NCBI GenBank assembly: GCA_009844085.1
Contig: VYCF01000017.1
Span: 29,453-93,452 of the forward strand
DNA from: Gammaproteobacteria bacterium
Lineage (GTDB): Bacteria; Pseudomonadota; Gammaproteobacteria; Pseudomonadales; Pseudohongiellaceae
Direction of reading: 5' to 3'
Length of the DNA: 64,000 nt
How positions within the stretch are numbered: the first letter of the stretch is position 1; each line of letters opens with the position of its first letter. Below, piece by piece: positions 41,385-50,388 of the stretch. The notes under the pieces are model-generated. The model was not told the origin of the DNA. It did not search any database and saw only the letters and a program-made list of their open reading frames with translations. The position numbers and the translations under genes were made by a program.

Positions 41385-41410
41385 CGGGCGAGGCATGCCT
41401 CGCCCCTACA
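41385..41410 (-). repeat. REP-like palindrome, copy 2
   Basis: Palindrome GGGCGAGGCATGCCTCGCCC (41386-41405) followed by CTACA. Read on the reverse strand it gives TGTAGGGGC-...-GCCCG, the same frame as the element at 5729-5754 with a different six-base core arm. It lies in the leader between the MerR promoter and the ATG. Confidence 0.7.
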
Positions 41411-41441
41411 TGGCGGAAATTTGAACCGGGATGGATCGAGC

Positions 41442-41879
41442 ATGAGAATCAGTGAGTTGGCGAAGCGCACGGGACTGTCCGCCCATACCTTGCGCTTCTA
41501 TGAAAAACAGGGTCTGGTCAGTCACAACAGCCGCAGCGAAGGCGGTTATCGTGAATACGACGAGACCGATCTGCGGCGGGTGGAGTTCGTCCGCACCGCG
41601 CGCAATGTCGGCTTCTCCCTGGAAGACATCGCCATGCTGCTGTCGATTCGCGTGGACAAGGACAGCCATAGTTGCGAACAGGTCGCGGAAATCACCCGCC
41701 GCAAGTTGAACGAGGTCAATGAACGGCTCGGAGAACTTGAGTCGATGAAGAAGACCCTGGGGATTCTGCTCGACAGTTGCTGCGGCGGCCCCGAAAGCGC
41801 TGTCCATTGTTCGATCATGGAAGCCCTGGAACACGGGCAGGTAGCGGAACCGAAACACGATTCGAGTATTTCGTCATGA
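41442..41879 (+). CDS. ZntR-like MerR family metal-responsive regulator
   Basis: 145 residues: a winged HTH (MRISELAKRTGLSAHTLRFYEKQGLV), a dimerisation helix, and a metal-binding loop. Compared with E. coli ZntR, C78, C113, C114 and C123 are kept. The position of ZntR His119 is Glu here, with a His at 122. Zn, Cd or Pb sensing is likely. ATG at 41442 is chosen as the family N-terminus. Its stop overlaps the permease start (ATGA), and its own promoter has the 19-bp spacer. Confidence 0.88.
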   Translation: MRISELAKRTGLSAHTLRFYEKQGLVSHNSRSEGGYREYDETDLRRVEFVRTARNVGFSLEDIAMLLSIRVDKDSHSCEQVAEITRRKLNEVNERLGELESMKKTLGILLDSCCGGPESAVHCSIMEALEHGQVAEPKHDSSISS

Positions 41880-42925
41880 TATTTTTAACGGCTTTCTGGG
41901 ATCTGGTGGTCGAAAGCGCCCCCTGGCTGCTGGCGGGCTATCTGCTGGCCGGCATCATCAAGCAGGTAATTCCGGACCGCTGGATCAAGGGCCAACTGGC
42001 CCAGCCGGGCACAGGCTCGGTCGTGAAGGCGGCCTTTATCGGCGCGCCGCTGCCGCTCTGTTCCTGTGGCGTGATTCCCGCCGCCCTCGGCATTCGCAAG
42101 GCCGGCGCTTCCAAGGGGGCTACTTCGTCTTTCCTCGTGGCGACCCCGGAGACCGGAGTCGATTCGATTTCCTTCTCCTACGCCGTATTGGGACCGATTT
42201 TTGCGCTCTGCCGTCCGATCGGCGCGATTCTCAGCGCGGTCACGGCAGGCCTGCTGGTCAATTCCATGGATCGCGAAGAAGATGAGATTGCGGAAACTGA
42301 AGCCGCCGCGGGGCATTGTTGCGCATCGGAGCGGCAGGAAGAGGAACAGATGCCGCCACTTGGCGAGCGGTTCGTCAATGCAATCGCTTACGGCTATGGC
42401 GCCATGATTGCCGACACCGCCAAGTGGCTTGCCATCGGCCTTGGCGCGGCGGCGCTCATCACGGTGCTCGTGCCGCAATCTTTCTTCCTGCAATGGGGCA
42501 ACGGCCTGATGGCGATGATCGTCATGGTGATCGTCGGGCTGCCCATGTATATCTGCGCCACCGCCTCGACTCCCGTGGCCGCCGGTTTCCTGTTCGCAGG
42601 CATTTCTCCCGGAGCGGCGCTCGTGTTCATGCTCACCGGGCCGGCGACCAATATCGCCACCATGGGAGTAATCAGGGAGCAGATGGGAACGCGTTCGCTG
42701 ATCGCCTACCTGGTTGGGGTGATCGGCGCCGCCATCGCTTGCGGGCTGTTGCTGAACGAATTGTACGAGTGGTTCGGCTGGCCGCTGCAACTTTCCGCCA
42801 TGGTGCACGGGGAAAGCTGGTCCTGGTGGCGGCATGGCCTGGCGGTCGTTCTCACCGCCCTCGTATTGCGGGTTTGGATCCAGCCGCTGTTCACTCAACG
42901 CGGCCGGCTTGCCGAAAGCGCCTGA
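41876..42925 (+). CDS. SO_0444/YraQ-type permease, predicted metal efflux
   Basis: 349 residues, about eight to ten membrane helices in two halves. The conserved PLCSCGVIP motif (C62, C64) lies in the first half and GLPMYICATASTPVA in the second. A His/Cys-bearing cytoplasmic loop (GHCCASERQ) splits the halves. Family members export Cu/Zn or organo-arsenicals. Coupling with a ZntR-like regulator points to zinc or related ions. The 3' end overlaps the convergent kinase gene by 31 bases. Confidence 0.87.
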   Translation: MIFLTAFWDLVVESAPWLLAGYLLAGIIKQVIPDRWIKGQLAQPGTGSVVKAAFIGAPLPLCSCGVIPAALGIRKAGASKGATSSFLVATPETGVDSISFSYAVLGPIFALCRPIGAILSAVTAGLLVNSMDREEDEIAETEAAAGHCCASERQEEEQMPPLGERFVNAIAYGYGAMIADTAKWLAIGLGAAALITVLVPQSFFLQWGNGLMAMIVMVIVGLPMYICATASTPVAAGFLFAGISPGAALVFMLTGPATNIATMGVIREQMGTRSLIAYLVGVIGAAIACGLLLNELYEWFGWPLQLSAMVHGESWSWWRHGLAVVLTALVLRVWIQPLFTQRGRLAESA

Positions 42926-43818
42926 TCGGGCACACGATCCACCCTGGCGACGATCTGCTGGGACTCGTCGAGCACGAACATCCAGTCGGCCGCATCGGGC
43001 AGCGTGGCAAGCCCATGGCGGGTCAGGCGTTCGTAATGTCCGATGAAGCGGCGCAGTTGCGCTTCGTTCATGATCGCCGAACCCGCCGCTCCCGCGCTTT
43101 CGCGCAGTCTATTCTCCTGCAGGCCGCGCCAGCGATAGACGCTGTCGAAGTCGGGCGCGCAGAGGAAAATCAGGCGGTCGAGGGGGGCGAATACGCTTGC
43201 GTGGTACTCCGCGAGCCGGTCGTTGACGAAGCGGCGCCAGACGCCGTCCGGATCCTCTTCGGCTTCAAGAGTATTGACGGGTGATTCGAGTTCTTCCCGT
43301 GCCTCGGGGGCGATTCCGACAAACCAGCCTTCGAGCAGGATCAGATCGGGACGCCCGCCGTTCCATGTCACGGGTTCGATACGGTCGTCAACGGACTTGT
43401 CGAATACCGGCAATGAGACCGAATCGCCGTCGCCGGCCCGGGTCAACTCGTCCAGGACCGAAACGAGCAAGTCCAGATCGTGGGTTCCGGGCGCACCGCG
43501 AGTCGCGAGCAATGGATGCACTGATTCAGCGAGTTCCAGCCGCCGGGAACGGCTCAGATAGAAGTCGTCTACCGACAGCGAAGCCGTGCGCAAGTCCCAA
43601 CTCGCCAGCAAGAGCGGAAGCAGGGCCGCCAGCGTGGTCTTGCCGCTGCCCTGGGCGCCGCTGACCCCGATTCGCAGGGGCCGGGAAGAACCGGCGGCAA
43701 GGTCTCGCAGAATCCATGCAAGCGGCAGGATCCAGTTCCTGATCTGTTCCCGATAGCTTTCGGGGAGGCTCTGCCCGGTGACAAAGCCGTCGATCGATTC
43801 GTCGGGAAATTCAGACAT
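42895..43818 (-). CDS. P-loop kinase, D-glycerate 3-kinase-like
   Basis: About 307 residues. Walker A GVSGAQGSGKTT, then LSVDDFYLS, RGAPGTHDL, and a LILLEGWFVG segment, the pattern of plant-type glycerate kinases and the related Tda10/YggC group. It would phosphorylate glycerate for entry to glycolysis. ATG at 43818 follows GGAAG at a fair distance; an ATG at 43839 is an equal alternative. A frame start at 43941 would overlap the divergent DnaT-like start and is unlikely. Confidence 0.82.
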   Translation of the reverse strand: MSEFPDESIDGFVTGQSLPESYREQIRNWILPLAWILRDLAAGSSRPLRIGVSGAQGSGKTTLAALLPLLLASWDLRTASLSVDDFYLSRSRRLELAESVHPLLATRGAPGTHDLDLLVSVLDELTRAGDGDSVSLPVFDKSVDDRIEPVTWNGGRPDLILLEGWFVGIAPEAREELESPVNTLEAEEDPDGVWRRFVNDRLAEYHASVFAPLDRLIFLCAPDFDSVYRWRGLQENRLRESAGAAGSAIMNEAQLRRFIGHYERLTRHGLATLPDAADWMFVLDESQQIVARVDRVPDQALSASRPR

Positions 43819-43939
43819 CGCGTTGTCTTCCGATTCCATGTAATTCCGGACTCGAAAATATATTGCCTGAGCGTCGCGGACAAGCGCTCTTATGTGCGCC
43901 GGTATGTGATAAGGTTGCCTTCCTGAGCCTTCGTTTTCC

Positions 43940-45067
43940 ATGCCGTTTGAACAAGATTCGATGCTGGGTTCCCTCTATTCCGATCGGCCGATCGCGGTTT
44001 CTCCCGCGCTTGCGGCGACCATCGGTCTGGAGGAAGCGGTCATGGTGCACGTTCTCGCCGAACTGCTGACATTCCGCGCCGCCGAGCGGCTCGAATCACA
44101 TCCGAACCTCGATTTCGTGCTGCTGAGCGAGGCCGACGCCGGACGGTTTTTCCCATTCTGGAAACCGGCGGACATCGACCGCATCCGCCTGAAATTGATG
44201 CAACTCGACATGCTCGTCTACGAGCCGCATCCCGCGGAGGAGGGCGCCGCCTGGTACGCCTTGCAGCGCATGGACAGCGCCCCGCGGCAGCAGAGCCGGG
44301 TGCGCAGGCGGCGCGGCACGACCGGCCCTATTCCGCCGGACTGGCAGCCCGATGCGCAATGGATCATGCAATGCCGCCAACAGAATATTCCGGAAGACTT
44401 CGTTCATGCCCAGGTTCCGCGTTTCGTGCTGTATTGGCGCGAACGTGGCGAAGCGCGATTTTCCTGGGGTAACGAGTTCTACCGGCACGTGCTGAAACTC
44501 TGGCGGGAAGAACAGACCGCCTCCGGCGCCCGTGAGCGTTTCGGAGAAATGAGCTGGGATTGGCAACCCGATGATGTCGCCATGGGCATACTGTTGCACG
44601 ATGGCGTCAATCGCAACTTCATCGAGGACGCGATTCCCGAGTTCGTCCTGTACTGGATGGAGCGCGGCGTGATGCGGGACGCCTGGAATACCAAGTTCAT
44701 CGCCCATGTGCAGCGGCAATGGCATCGTTTCGAGGCGGCGGAACTGTACGGCATGGAACCGAAACCGATAACACAGGATTGGCAGCCGGACGCGGCCTGC
44801 CTCGAAATCCTGCAACTGGCGCAGATCGACGAGGAATGGGCCTTGGGCCAGGTGCGGGAATTCGTGCTTTATTGGCGCGAAACCGGGGAAGCCAGAGAAT
44901 CCTGGAATACAATTTTCCTGCAACGCATCAAGCAGTTGTGGGCGCAACGCCTGAAACGGCAAGCGATGGGTCTGGACAATGAGGGAAATGAAATCGCTGC
45001 TAAATCAATTGAGCAACAAAATCGAGAATGGTTTGAACGAGTTACCGACCGAAGCTGGGCGCAGTGA
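43940..45067 (+). CDS. Primosomal-type protein with three DnaT-like ssDNA-binding repeats
   Basis: 375 residues. The first ~110 resemble the N-terminal domain of DnaT-like proteins. Three repeats follow, each beginning DWQPD and ending in a W: about 134-188, 207-261 and 280-334, period 73, with EFVLYW and W-x-x-x-F signatures. E. coli DnaT has one such domain. Three in a row could extend the ssDNA footprint. It overlaps by 89 bases with a lambda-P-like gene in another frame, so the two probably act together in loading or restarting DnaB. Confidence 0.85.
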   Translation: MPFEQDSMLGSLYSDRPIAVSPALAATIGLEEAVMVHVLAELLTFRAAERLESHPNLDFVLLSEADAGRFFPFWKPADIDRIRLKLMQLDMLVYEPHPAEEGAAWYALQRMDSAPRQQSRVRRRRGTTGPIPPDWQPDAQWIMQCRQQNIPEDFVHAQVPRFVLYWRERGEARFSWGNEFYRHVLKLWREEQTASGARERFGEMSWDWQPDDVAMGILLHDGVNRNFIEDAIPEFVLYWMERGVMRDAWNTKFIAHVQRQWHRFEAAELYGMEPKPITQDWQPDAACLEILQLAQIDEEWALGQVREFVLYWRETGEARESWNTIFLQRIKQLWAQRLKRQAMGLDNEGNEIAAKSIEQQNREWFERVTDRSWAQ

Positions 45068-45662
45068 GGAAAAAGCGGAGCCTGAACGAAAGAAACCGGA
45101 TCACGATCAGGAAGACGCGATCAACAAGGTATTTGCCGATTTCGAGATCGCGTACCACAATCAGTTCTACAAGGCTTTTCCCAATGACGGGGCAAAGTTC
45201 CGGGCCAAGAAATTCTGGCTGAACAAACTGCGGCGCTTCAGTCCCGCGCAGATCATCCGTGCGTCGGAAGAATTGACGTCGACTCAGAAATTTCTACCGA
45301 CTCTTGCCGACATGGTGGAAACCTGCCGCAGGGACATCGCCCTGTTCGGCTTGCCGCCGGTGCGGCGCGCTTACGAAGAAGCCTGCCTGGCGCCGGCGCC
45401 CAAGGCCGATTACGACTGGTCCCACGAGGCGGTCTATCTCGCCGGCAGTGCCGCCGGCTGGTCCTTGCTCGCGAGCGAGCCCGAGTCGGTGAGTTATCCG
45501 CAATTCGAATACCACTATCTCGATCTCTGCCGGCAGGTGGTCGAAGGCGCCGAGTTGAAGGCCGAACGACCTGTGCCCTTGCCGGAACACGCCCGTACGG
45601 AACTGAGCGCCGCGGAATTGCGCAAGCGCCTGCGCAAGATGCGCAAGGAACTGGGTCTGTAG
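44979..45662 (+). CDS. Lambda replication protein P-like, putative helicase loader
   Basis: About 227 residues (ATG 44979; 44991 possible). After a charged, probably disordered start comes FWLNKLRRFSPAQIIRASEELTSTQKFLPTLADMVETCRR, characteristic of phage replication protein P relatives that remodel and load DnaB. No other phage genes are near, so it looks domesticated. It starts inside the DnaT-like gene. A partner DnaB is encoded at 13476-14900. Confidence 0.75.
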   Translation: MREMKSLLNQLSNKIENGLNELPTEAGRSEEKAEPERKKPDHDQEDAINKVFADFEIAYHNQFYKAFPNDGAKFRAKKFWLNKLRRFSPAQIIRASEELTSTQKFLPTLADMVETCRRDIALFGLPPVRRAYEEACLAPAPKADYDWSHEAVYLAGSAAGWSLLASEPESVSYPQFEYHYLDLCRQVVEGAELKAERPVPLPEHARTELSAAELRKRLRKMRKELGL

Positions 45663-45734
45663 CTGGTTCTCACTGTTTGTTCTTGGAAAGGGCAGTTTCC
45701 CTCATTCACAAATGCGCTGAGCCCGAGCAAAGTC

Positions 45735-45763
45735 TTGCTTGCATCTATTTGGGATGATATGGT
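45735..45763 (+). promoter_or_regulatory. Promoter of the abiE pair (TTGCTT-N17-TATGGT)
   Basis: -35 TTGCTT (45735-45740) and -10 TATGGT (45758-45763) with 17-base spacing. Just downstream, ATTCGC (45770-45775) and GTGAAT (45792-45797) form an imperfect inverted repeat up to the start codon, a plausible AbiEi operator. The region is AT-rich relative to neighbours. Confidence 0.5.
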
Positions 45764-45798
45764 TATTTTATTCGCAATATTCATGTTAATAGTGAATT

Positions 45799-46602
45799 AT
45801 GGATAGCAAACTAAATATATCCGGGCTGCAATTGGCGGATGACCTCGTTGCTGAAGGTAAGGCGACCTTTACTTTCGAGGAAGCCAGGAAGTTTCTCGAC
45901 AAGTCTTCAACGGCCACGGCAAATACCTTGAGTCGGATGGTTTCAACCGGCCTCGTCGACAGGGTGCGCCACGGACGTTACGCAATCAGACAGCTTGGCG
46001 TGCTCGGAACGCCCGCCGCCGCCGAAGACGTTTCGTTAGCCGCAGGGGCCGCGTTTGCGGGAATCCCTCATCGAATTGCGTATCGAACTGCGCTTGATGA
46101 GCATGATGTCATCACTCACCCCTCGCGGGTTATTCAAGTGGCGAGCAACAGTAGGGTTCGCGCCGGATTGCTGTCCAGCCGGCCGTTACAAGTAATTTGG
46201 GAATCACTGACCTCTGTTGGTGTCGGGGCCGTGGAAGCGGGGCCCGCTCAAGTGTCCGATCTGGAAAGAACAATTCTTGACGCGGCCAAGAGGCCGGATT
46301 TGGTTGGAGGCGCTACAGTGCTTGCGGAAGCGCTTGTTTCGGCGGGCTGCAATTTGGATATAGCGAAGTTAACGGAATATGCGAAACTACTCGACTGCGC
46401 CAGAGCGATCCGAAGAATCGGCTCAATTTCCGACACCATGGAGATTGCCGGTTTGTCAGGGAACCTTCGACCGCTCAAACCGATTTCATCCGATCTGAAC
46501 CTCGAACGCGGCCTATCCGCATCTTGTGCCTGGCGAGACTCGCGCTGGCGTGTCCGTTGGCCCTGGGCGCCCGACGAGATTCTAAGTGTGATAGCTCAAT
46601 GA
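45799..46602 (+). CDS. AbiEi-type antitoxin/transcriptional repressor
   Basis: 267 residues. An N-terminal winged helix (about 20-70; FTFEEARKFLDKSSTATANTLSRM, LVDRVRHGRYAI) is followed by the AbiEi antitoxin domain (PHRIAYRTALDEHDV..., DLERTILDAAKRPDL). AbiEi represses its own operon and counters AbiEii without protein contact (type IV). It overlaps the toxin gene by ATGA. No clear SD precedes the ATG. Confidence 0.88.
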   Translation: MDSKLNISGLQLADDLVAEGKATFTFEEARKFLDKSSTATANTLSRMVSTGLVDRVRHGRYAIRQLGVLGTPAAAEDVSLAAGAAFAGIPHRIAYRTALDEHDVITHPSRVIQVASNSRVRAGLLSSRPLQVIWESLTSVGVGAVEAGPAQVSDLERTILDAAKRPDLVGGATVLAEALVSAGCNLDIAKLTEYAKLLDCARAIRRIGSISDTMEIAGLSGNLRPLKPISSDLNLERGLSASCAWRDSRWRVRWPWAPDEILSVIAQ

Positions 46603-47366
46603 TTACAAAGTCGCTACTTACGCGAAAAGCCGCTGAAGAAAATCTCCCGGCGAAGACAATTGAGCGTGATTACGCGCTTGCGCACCTGATAGCCGGCATT
46701 GCCGCCCTTGGAAATGAGTCCGGCTTGGTCTTCAAGGGAGGAACAGCGATCAGGCTGTGCTTTCTTCCTGAATACCGCTACTCGGCGGACCTGGACTTCT
46801 CAGTCATCTCAGGCACGAAAGAAGAAGCCTATTCCAGTATCTTGAAGGCCTTTGCATCAGTCAGCGGAGACATCAGTGGATTGAGATTGACCGACGAAAT
46901 GCCGCCAAGAATTTCCTATTTCGGACCCCTCGGCCGAGAACGATTCCTCAAGCTGGATGTATCCGTAGACGAGCTTGTGCTCAATACTGAGGTTCGAACA
47001 TTGTTACCGCATTGGCCCGATCTTCCCGCCAACTCGCGCCTGCGAGTCTACACTCTGATTGAAATCGCGGGTGAAAAGCTCAGATGTCTGATGCAACGGA
47101 CTCAATGCAGGGATTTCTTTGATCTATGGGTGCTATTTACCAGGGAAAAAGTGGATGTTTGGGAAGCGATCGAGGTTTTTCGGAAGAAAGCCGCTCATCG
47201 CGGAATCGATTTCAGGGAATTCGCGCGACGATATGAGGCTGTAACTGAAAGATACCGCAAGAACTGGGACGCGGAACTGGGCGAGCATGTCCAGAAGAGC
47301 GTGCCATCGTTCAAGCAGGTGGCGCGCGGTGTATCAAGGGAATTGAGAAGAGCCGACATTTTGTAG
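46599..47366 (+). CDS. AbiEii-type nucleotidyltransferase toxin
   Basis: 255 residues with the MNT-like fold: FKGGTAIRL (45-53), D-x-D in SADLDFSV (64-66), K160 in GEKLRCLMQR and RDFFDLW (171-177), matching the four AbiEii motifs. The KGGT glycine motif replaces GS. Related toxins transfer nucleotides to tRNA and give abortive phage infection. All motifs look intact. It is cotranscribed with abiEi. Confidence 0.9.
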   Translation: MITKSLLTRKAAEENLPAKTIERDYALAHLIAGIAALGNESGLVFKGGTAIRLCFLPEYRYSADLDFSVISGTKEEAYSSILKAFASVSGDISGLRLTDEMPPRISYFGPLGRERFLKLDVSVDELVLNTEVRTLLPHWPDLPANSRLRVYTLIEIAGEKLRCLMQRTQCRDFFDLWVLFTREKVDVWEAIEVFRKKAAHRGIDFREFARRYEAVTERYRKNWDAELGEHVQKSVPSFKQVARGVSRELRRADIL

Positions 47367-47499
47367 GCATCATGAGCAATAACTGGAACAACGCGACTAT
47401 CTATTGATCGAGGCGGCCATGGGATCCCTGCCTCGAACCTTTGGAAATAAGCACCGGCGGGAGCTTGGCTCCAACAATCGGGGGAATTTCCTTCAAAAA

Positions 47500-47529
47500 T
47501 TGCCTATCGGGGAATCAGGGCCTTATACT
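47500..47529 (+). promoter_or_regulatory. Promoter of nfeD-SPFH unit (TTGCCT-N18-TATACT)
   Basis: -35 TTGCCT (47500-47505) and -10 TATACT (47524-47529), 18 bases apart, about 30 bases before the nfeD start. The rest of 47367-47499 shows no supported gene. Confidence 0.6.
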
Positions 47530-47559
47530 CCGCAAGCTTGTAAAAACGGACTCATCGTT

Positions 47560-48003
47560 ATGGCTTGGTGGATTTGGATTGTCGCCGGATTGGTGCTCAT
47601 GGGCGTGGAAATTCTTGCCGTGGACACCGCGTTTTACCTGATATTCATAGGCGTTGCGGCCTTGCTTATGGGGTTTGCGATGTCGGTCGGCATTGAGTTG
47701 CCCATGTGGGCGCAATGGACCGGCTTTGCGGTTTTGGCGCTTGTTTTCATGGTGTTTTTCCGCGAGAAGCTCTATGCCAAGCTACGCGGCGGCGTTGTCG
47801 GCTTCCAGGATACGGCTATCGGCGGACGGGTGAGTGTAGAGGAGGACGTTGCTCCGGGAGGGGAAACACGAGTCAAGATGCGCGGCACGAAATGGACGGC
47901 GATAAACACCGGCAGCCGGGTCATCGTCAAGGGAAGCCAAGCCGAAATCACCGAAGTCGACGGACTGACGATCAAGATCGCAGCTATCGAAACATCAACT
48001 TGA
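47560..48003 (+). CDS. NfeD-family membrane protein
   Basis: 147 residues: about four membrane helices in the first 75, then an OB-fold NfeD domain (GFQDTAIGGRVSVEEDVAPGGETRVKMRGTKWTA). NfeD proteins pair with SPFH proteins in membrane quality control and microdomains; the gene downstream is such an SPFH gene, 16 bases away. ATG at 47560 is chosen as the MAWWIW start; longer readings cross the promoter. Confidence 0.88.
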   Translation: MAWWIWIVAGLVLMGVEILAVDTAFYLIFIGVAALLMGFAMSVGIELPMWAQWTGFAVLALVFMVFFREKLYAKLRGGVVGFQDTAIGGRVSVEEDVAPGGETRVKMRGTKWTAINTGSRVIVKGSQAEITEVDGLTIKIAAIETST

Positions 48004-48019
48004 ACCAGGGAACCAAGTC

Positions 48020-48955
48020 ATGACCAGCCTCATCGTGGCGGGGATACTCGCCATTGTCGTCATTATTGTCATCGTCAAAACCGCGGTGATCGTGCCGCAG
48101 CAATCCGCCTTTGTGATTGAAAATCTCGGCAAGTATTCACGCACTGTGCAGGCAGGATTCCACATTCTGGTGCCATTCATCGAAAGGGTTGCCTACAGGC
48201 ACACGCTCAAGGAACAGGCCATAGACGTCGAGGAGCAGATTTGCATCACCTCGGATAATGTTCAGGTCGGCGTCGATGGCGTGTTGTACTTGCAGGTACT
48301 CGATGCGCGCAATGCATCTTACGGAATTGGGGACTATCTGTTCGCCATCGCGCAGCTTGCTCAGACCACGCTGAGAAGCGAGATCGGCAAGATCGAACTT
48401 GACAAGACTTTTGAGGAACGCAGTCACATCAACTTGCGGGTGGTGGAAGAACTTGACCAGGCCTCGAATCCTTGGGGTGTGAAGGTTTTGCGATACGAAA
48501 TCAGAAATATCAACCCGCCGAACGATGTCTTGACCGCGATGGAAAAGCAGATGCGCGCCGAACGGGAAAAGCGCGCCACGGTGCTTGAGTCCGAAGGTGT
48601 GCGGGACGCCAAAATCAACGAGGCAGAAGGTGAGAAGCAGCGTGTGATCAAGGAATCGGAAGCAGCCAGGGAACAACAAATCAACGAAGCGCAAGGTGAA
48701 GCGGCCGCCATCCTTGCCATTGCGGAAGCGACCGCCGAGGGCCTGCGCAAAGTCGCCGCGGCGCTCAATGCCGAAGGCGGCGACAAGGCCATGCAGTTGC
48801 GCGTCGCTGAGGACTACCTTGAGCGTTTCGGGAACCTGGCTCAACAGGGCAACAGTTTGATCGTGCCCGCCAATCTCAGCGATGTATCCTCCATGATCGC
48901 CGCGGCGACCACGGTCTTCCAGCACTCATCCGAAGGGGAGCGGGACTCGCGCTAG
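48020..48955 (+). CDS. SPFH/Band 7 protein (QmcA-like)
   Basis: 311 residues: one N-terminal membrane anchor, then a Band 7 domain (IVPQQSAFVIENLGKYSRTVQAGFHILVPFIERV), and a long Ala/Glu-rich coiled coil (REKRATVLESEGVRDAKINEAEGEKQ). It should form large membrane-bound oligomers with NfeD. Length is normal for QmcA. Confidence 0.92.
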   Translation: MTSLIVAGILAIVVIIVIVKTAVIVPQQSAFVIENLGKYSRTVQAGFHILVPFIERVAYRHTLKEQAIDVEEQICITSDNVQVGVDGVLYLQVLDARNASYGIGDYLFAIAQLAQTTLRSEIGKIELDKTFEERSHINLRVVEELDQASNPWGVKVLRYEIRNINPPNDVLTAMEKQMRAEREKRATVLESEGVRDAKINEAEGEKQRVIKESEAAREQQINEAQGEAAAILAIAEATAEGLRKVAAALNAEGGDKAMQLRVAEDYLERFGNLAQQGNSLIVPANLSDVSSMIAAATTVFQHSSEGERDSR

Positions 48956-49058
48956 CCGAAAAGATCGAGAAAAGCCGCAAGGCGATGATTGCCCTGAGTG
49001 ACTGCGCTTCGCAATCGTTTGCCTTCACCCACGCGGAATGACGACGTGCCGCATCGGG

Positions 49059-49064
49059 TATAAT
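49059..49064 (+). promoter_or_regulatory. Candidate -10 box of the glyA-rib operon
   Basis: TATAAT lies 33 bases before the glyA ATG in the 142-base gap after the SPFH gene. A matching -35 is not clear. An SD (AAGGAG) precedes the ATG. Confidence 0.45.
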
Positions 49065-49097
49065 CTGCGTCCCCGCCCGACGCTCAAGGAGTAGCAG

Positions 49098-50372
49098 ATG
49101 TTCAATCCGGCCGACACCCTGGCCAAGTACGATCCCGCCGTGGCCGAGGCCATCCGCGGTGAAGAAAACCGGCAGGAAACGCATATCGAACTGATCGCCT
49201 CGGAAAACCATACCAGCCCCCGGGTGCTCGAAGCCCAGGGCTCGGTACTCACCAACAAGTACGCCGAAGGCTATCCGGGCAGGCGCTATTACGGAGGCTG
49301 CGAGCATGTCGACGTGATCGAACAGCTCGCCATCGACCGGGCATGTGAACTGTTCGGCGCCGATTTCGCCAATGTGCAACCGCATTCGGGATCCCAGGCC
49401 AATGTCGCCGCCTATGCCGCGCTGATGCAGCCCGGCGACACCTTGCTTGGCATGTCCCTGGCTCATGGCGGCCATCTTACTCATGGCGCGTCGGTCAGTT
49501 TTTCCGGACGCATCTACAAGTCTGTGCAATACGGCCTGAAAGAGGAAACGGGCGAGATCGATTACGAACAGGTCGCTACGCTTGCGCGGGAACATCGGCC
49601 GAAAGTGATCGTGGCGGGATTTTCCGCCTATTCGCGCATCGTCGACTGGCAGCGCTTTCGCGATATCTCCGACGAAGTCGGCGCGTATTTCGTCGTCGAC
49701 ATGGCCCATGTCGCCGGCCTCGTCGCCGCCGGCCTGTATCCGAGCCCGGTGCCTTTTGCCGACGTGACCACCACCACGACTCACAAGACGCTGCGGGGAC
49801 CGCGCGGTGGCCTGATCCTTGCGAAGTCGAATCCCGAGCTCGACCTGAATTTAGAAAAGCAACTTAATTTCAACGTCTTCCCCGTGGGGCAGGGAGGACC
49901 GCTGATGCACGTCATCGCCGCCAAGGCGGTGTGCTTCAAGGAAGCCATGAGCGATGAATTCAAGGCGTACCAGCAACAGGTGCTCTACAACGCAAGGGCA
50001 ATGGCGAACACTTTCATTGCGCGCGGCTTCGATGTCGTTTCGGGCGGCACCGACGACCACCTGTTCCTGCTCAGCCTCATCCGCCAGCAGATTACCGGCA
50101 AGGACGCGGACGCCGCGCTCGGCCGGGCCCATATCACGGTTAACAAGAACGCCGTGCCGAACGATCCGAATCCGCCTTTCGTCACGAGCGGCCTGCGCAT
50201 CGGCAGCCCCGCTGTGACGACTCGCGGCCTCAGGGAATCCCACATGGAAGCGCTGGCCGGCTGGATGTGCGATATTCTCGAAGAGCTCGACAACGAAACC
50301 CTGATCGGAGAGGTGCGGGAGAAAGTCCTGGCCCTGTGCCGGGAATTCCCGGTTTACCGGCAGCCGGCCTGA
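49098..50372 (+). CDS. glyA: Serine hydroxymethyltransferase
   Basis: PLP enzyme converting serine and tetrahydrofolate to glycine and 5,10-methylene-tetrahydrofolate. 424 residues. The PLP lysine lies in [14 protein letters not shown], and QPHSGSQAN and [12 protein letters not shown] are standard. First gene of a long operon with nrdR and the rib genes. Length is normal. Confidence 0.98.
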   Translation: MFNPADTLAKYDPAVAEAIRGEENRQETHIELIASENHTSPRVLEAQGSVLTNKYAEGYPGRRYYGGCEHVDVIEQLAIDRACELFGADFANVQPHSGSQANVAAYAALMQPGDTLLGMSLAHGGHLTHGASVSFSGRIYKSVQYGLKEETGEIDYEQVATLAREHRPKVIVAGFSAYSRIVDWQRFRDISDEVGAYFVVDMAHVAGLVAAGLYPSPVPFADVTTTTTHKTLRGPRGGLILAKSNPELDLNLEKQLNFNVFPVGQGGPLMHVIAAKAVCFKEAMSDEFKAYQQQVLYNARAMANTFIARGFDVVSGGTDDHLFLLSLIRQQITGKDADAALGRAHITVNKNAVPNDPNPPFVTSGLRIGSPAVTTRGLRESHMEALAGWMCDILEELDNETLIGEVREKVLALCREFPVYRQPA

Positions 50373-50388
50373 ACGGAACAGAAGCAAC

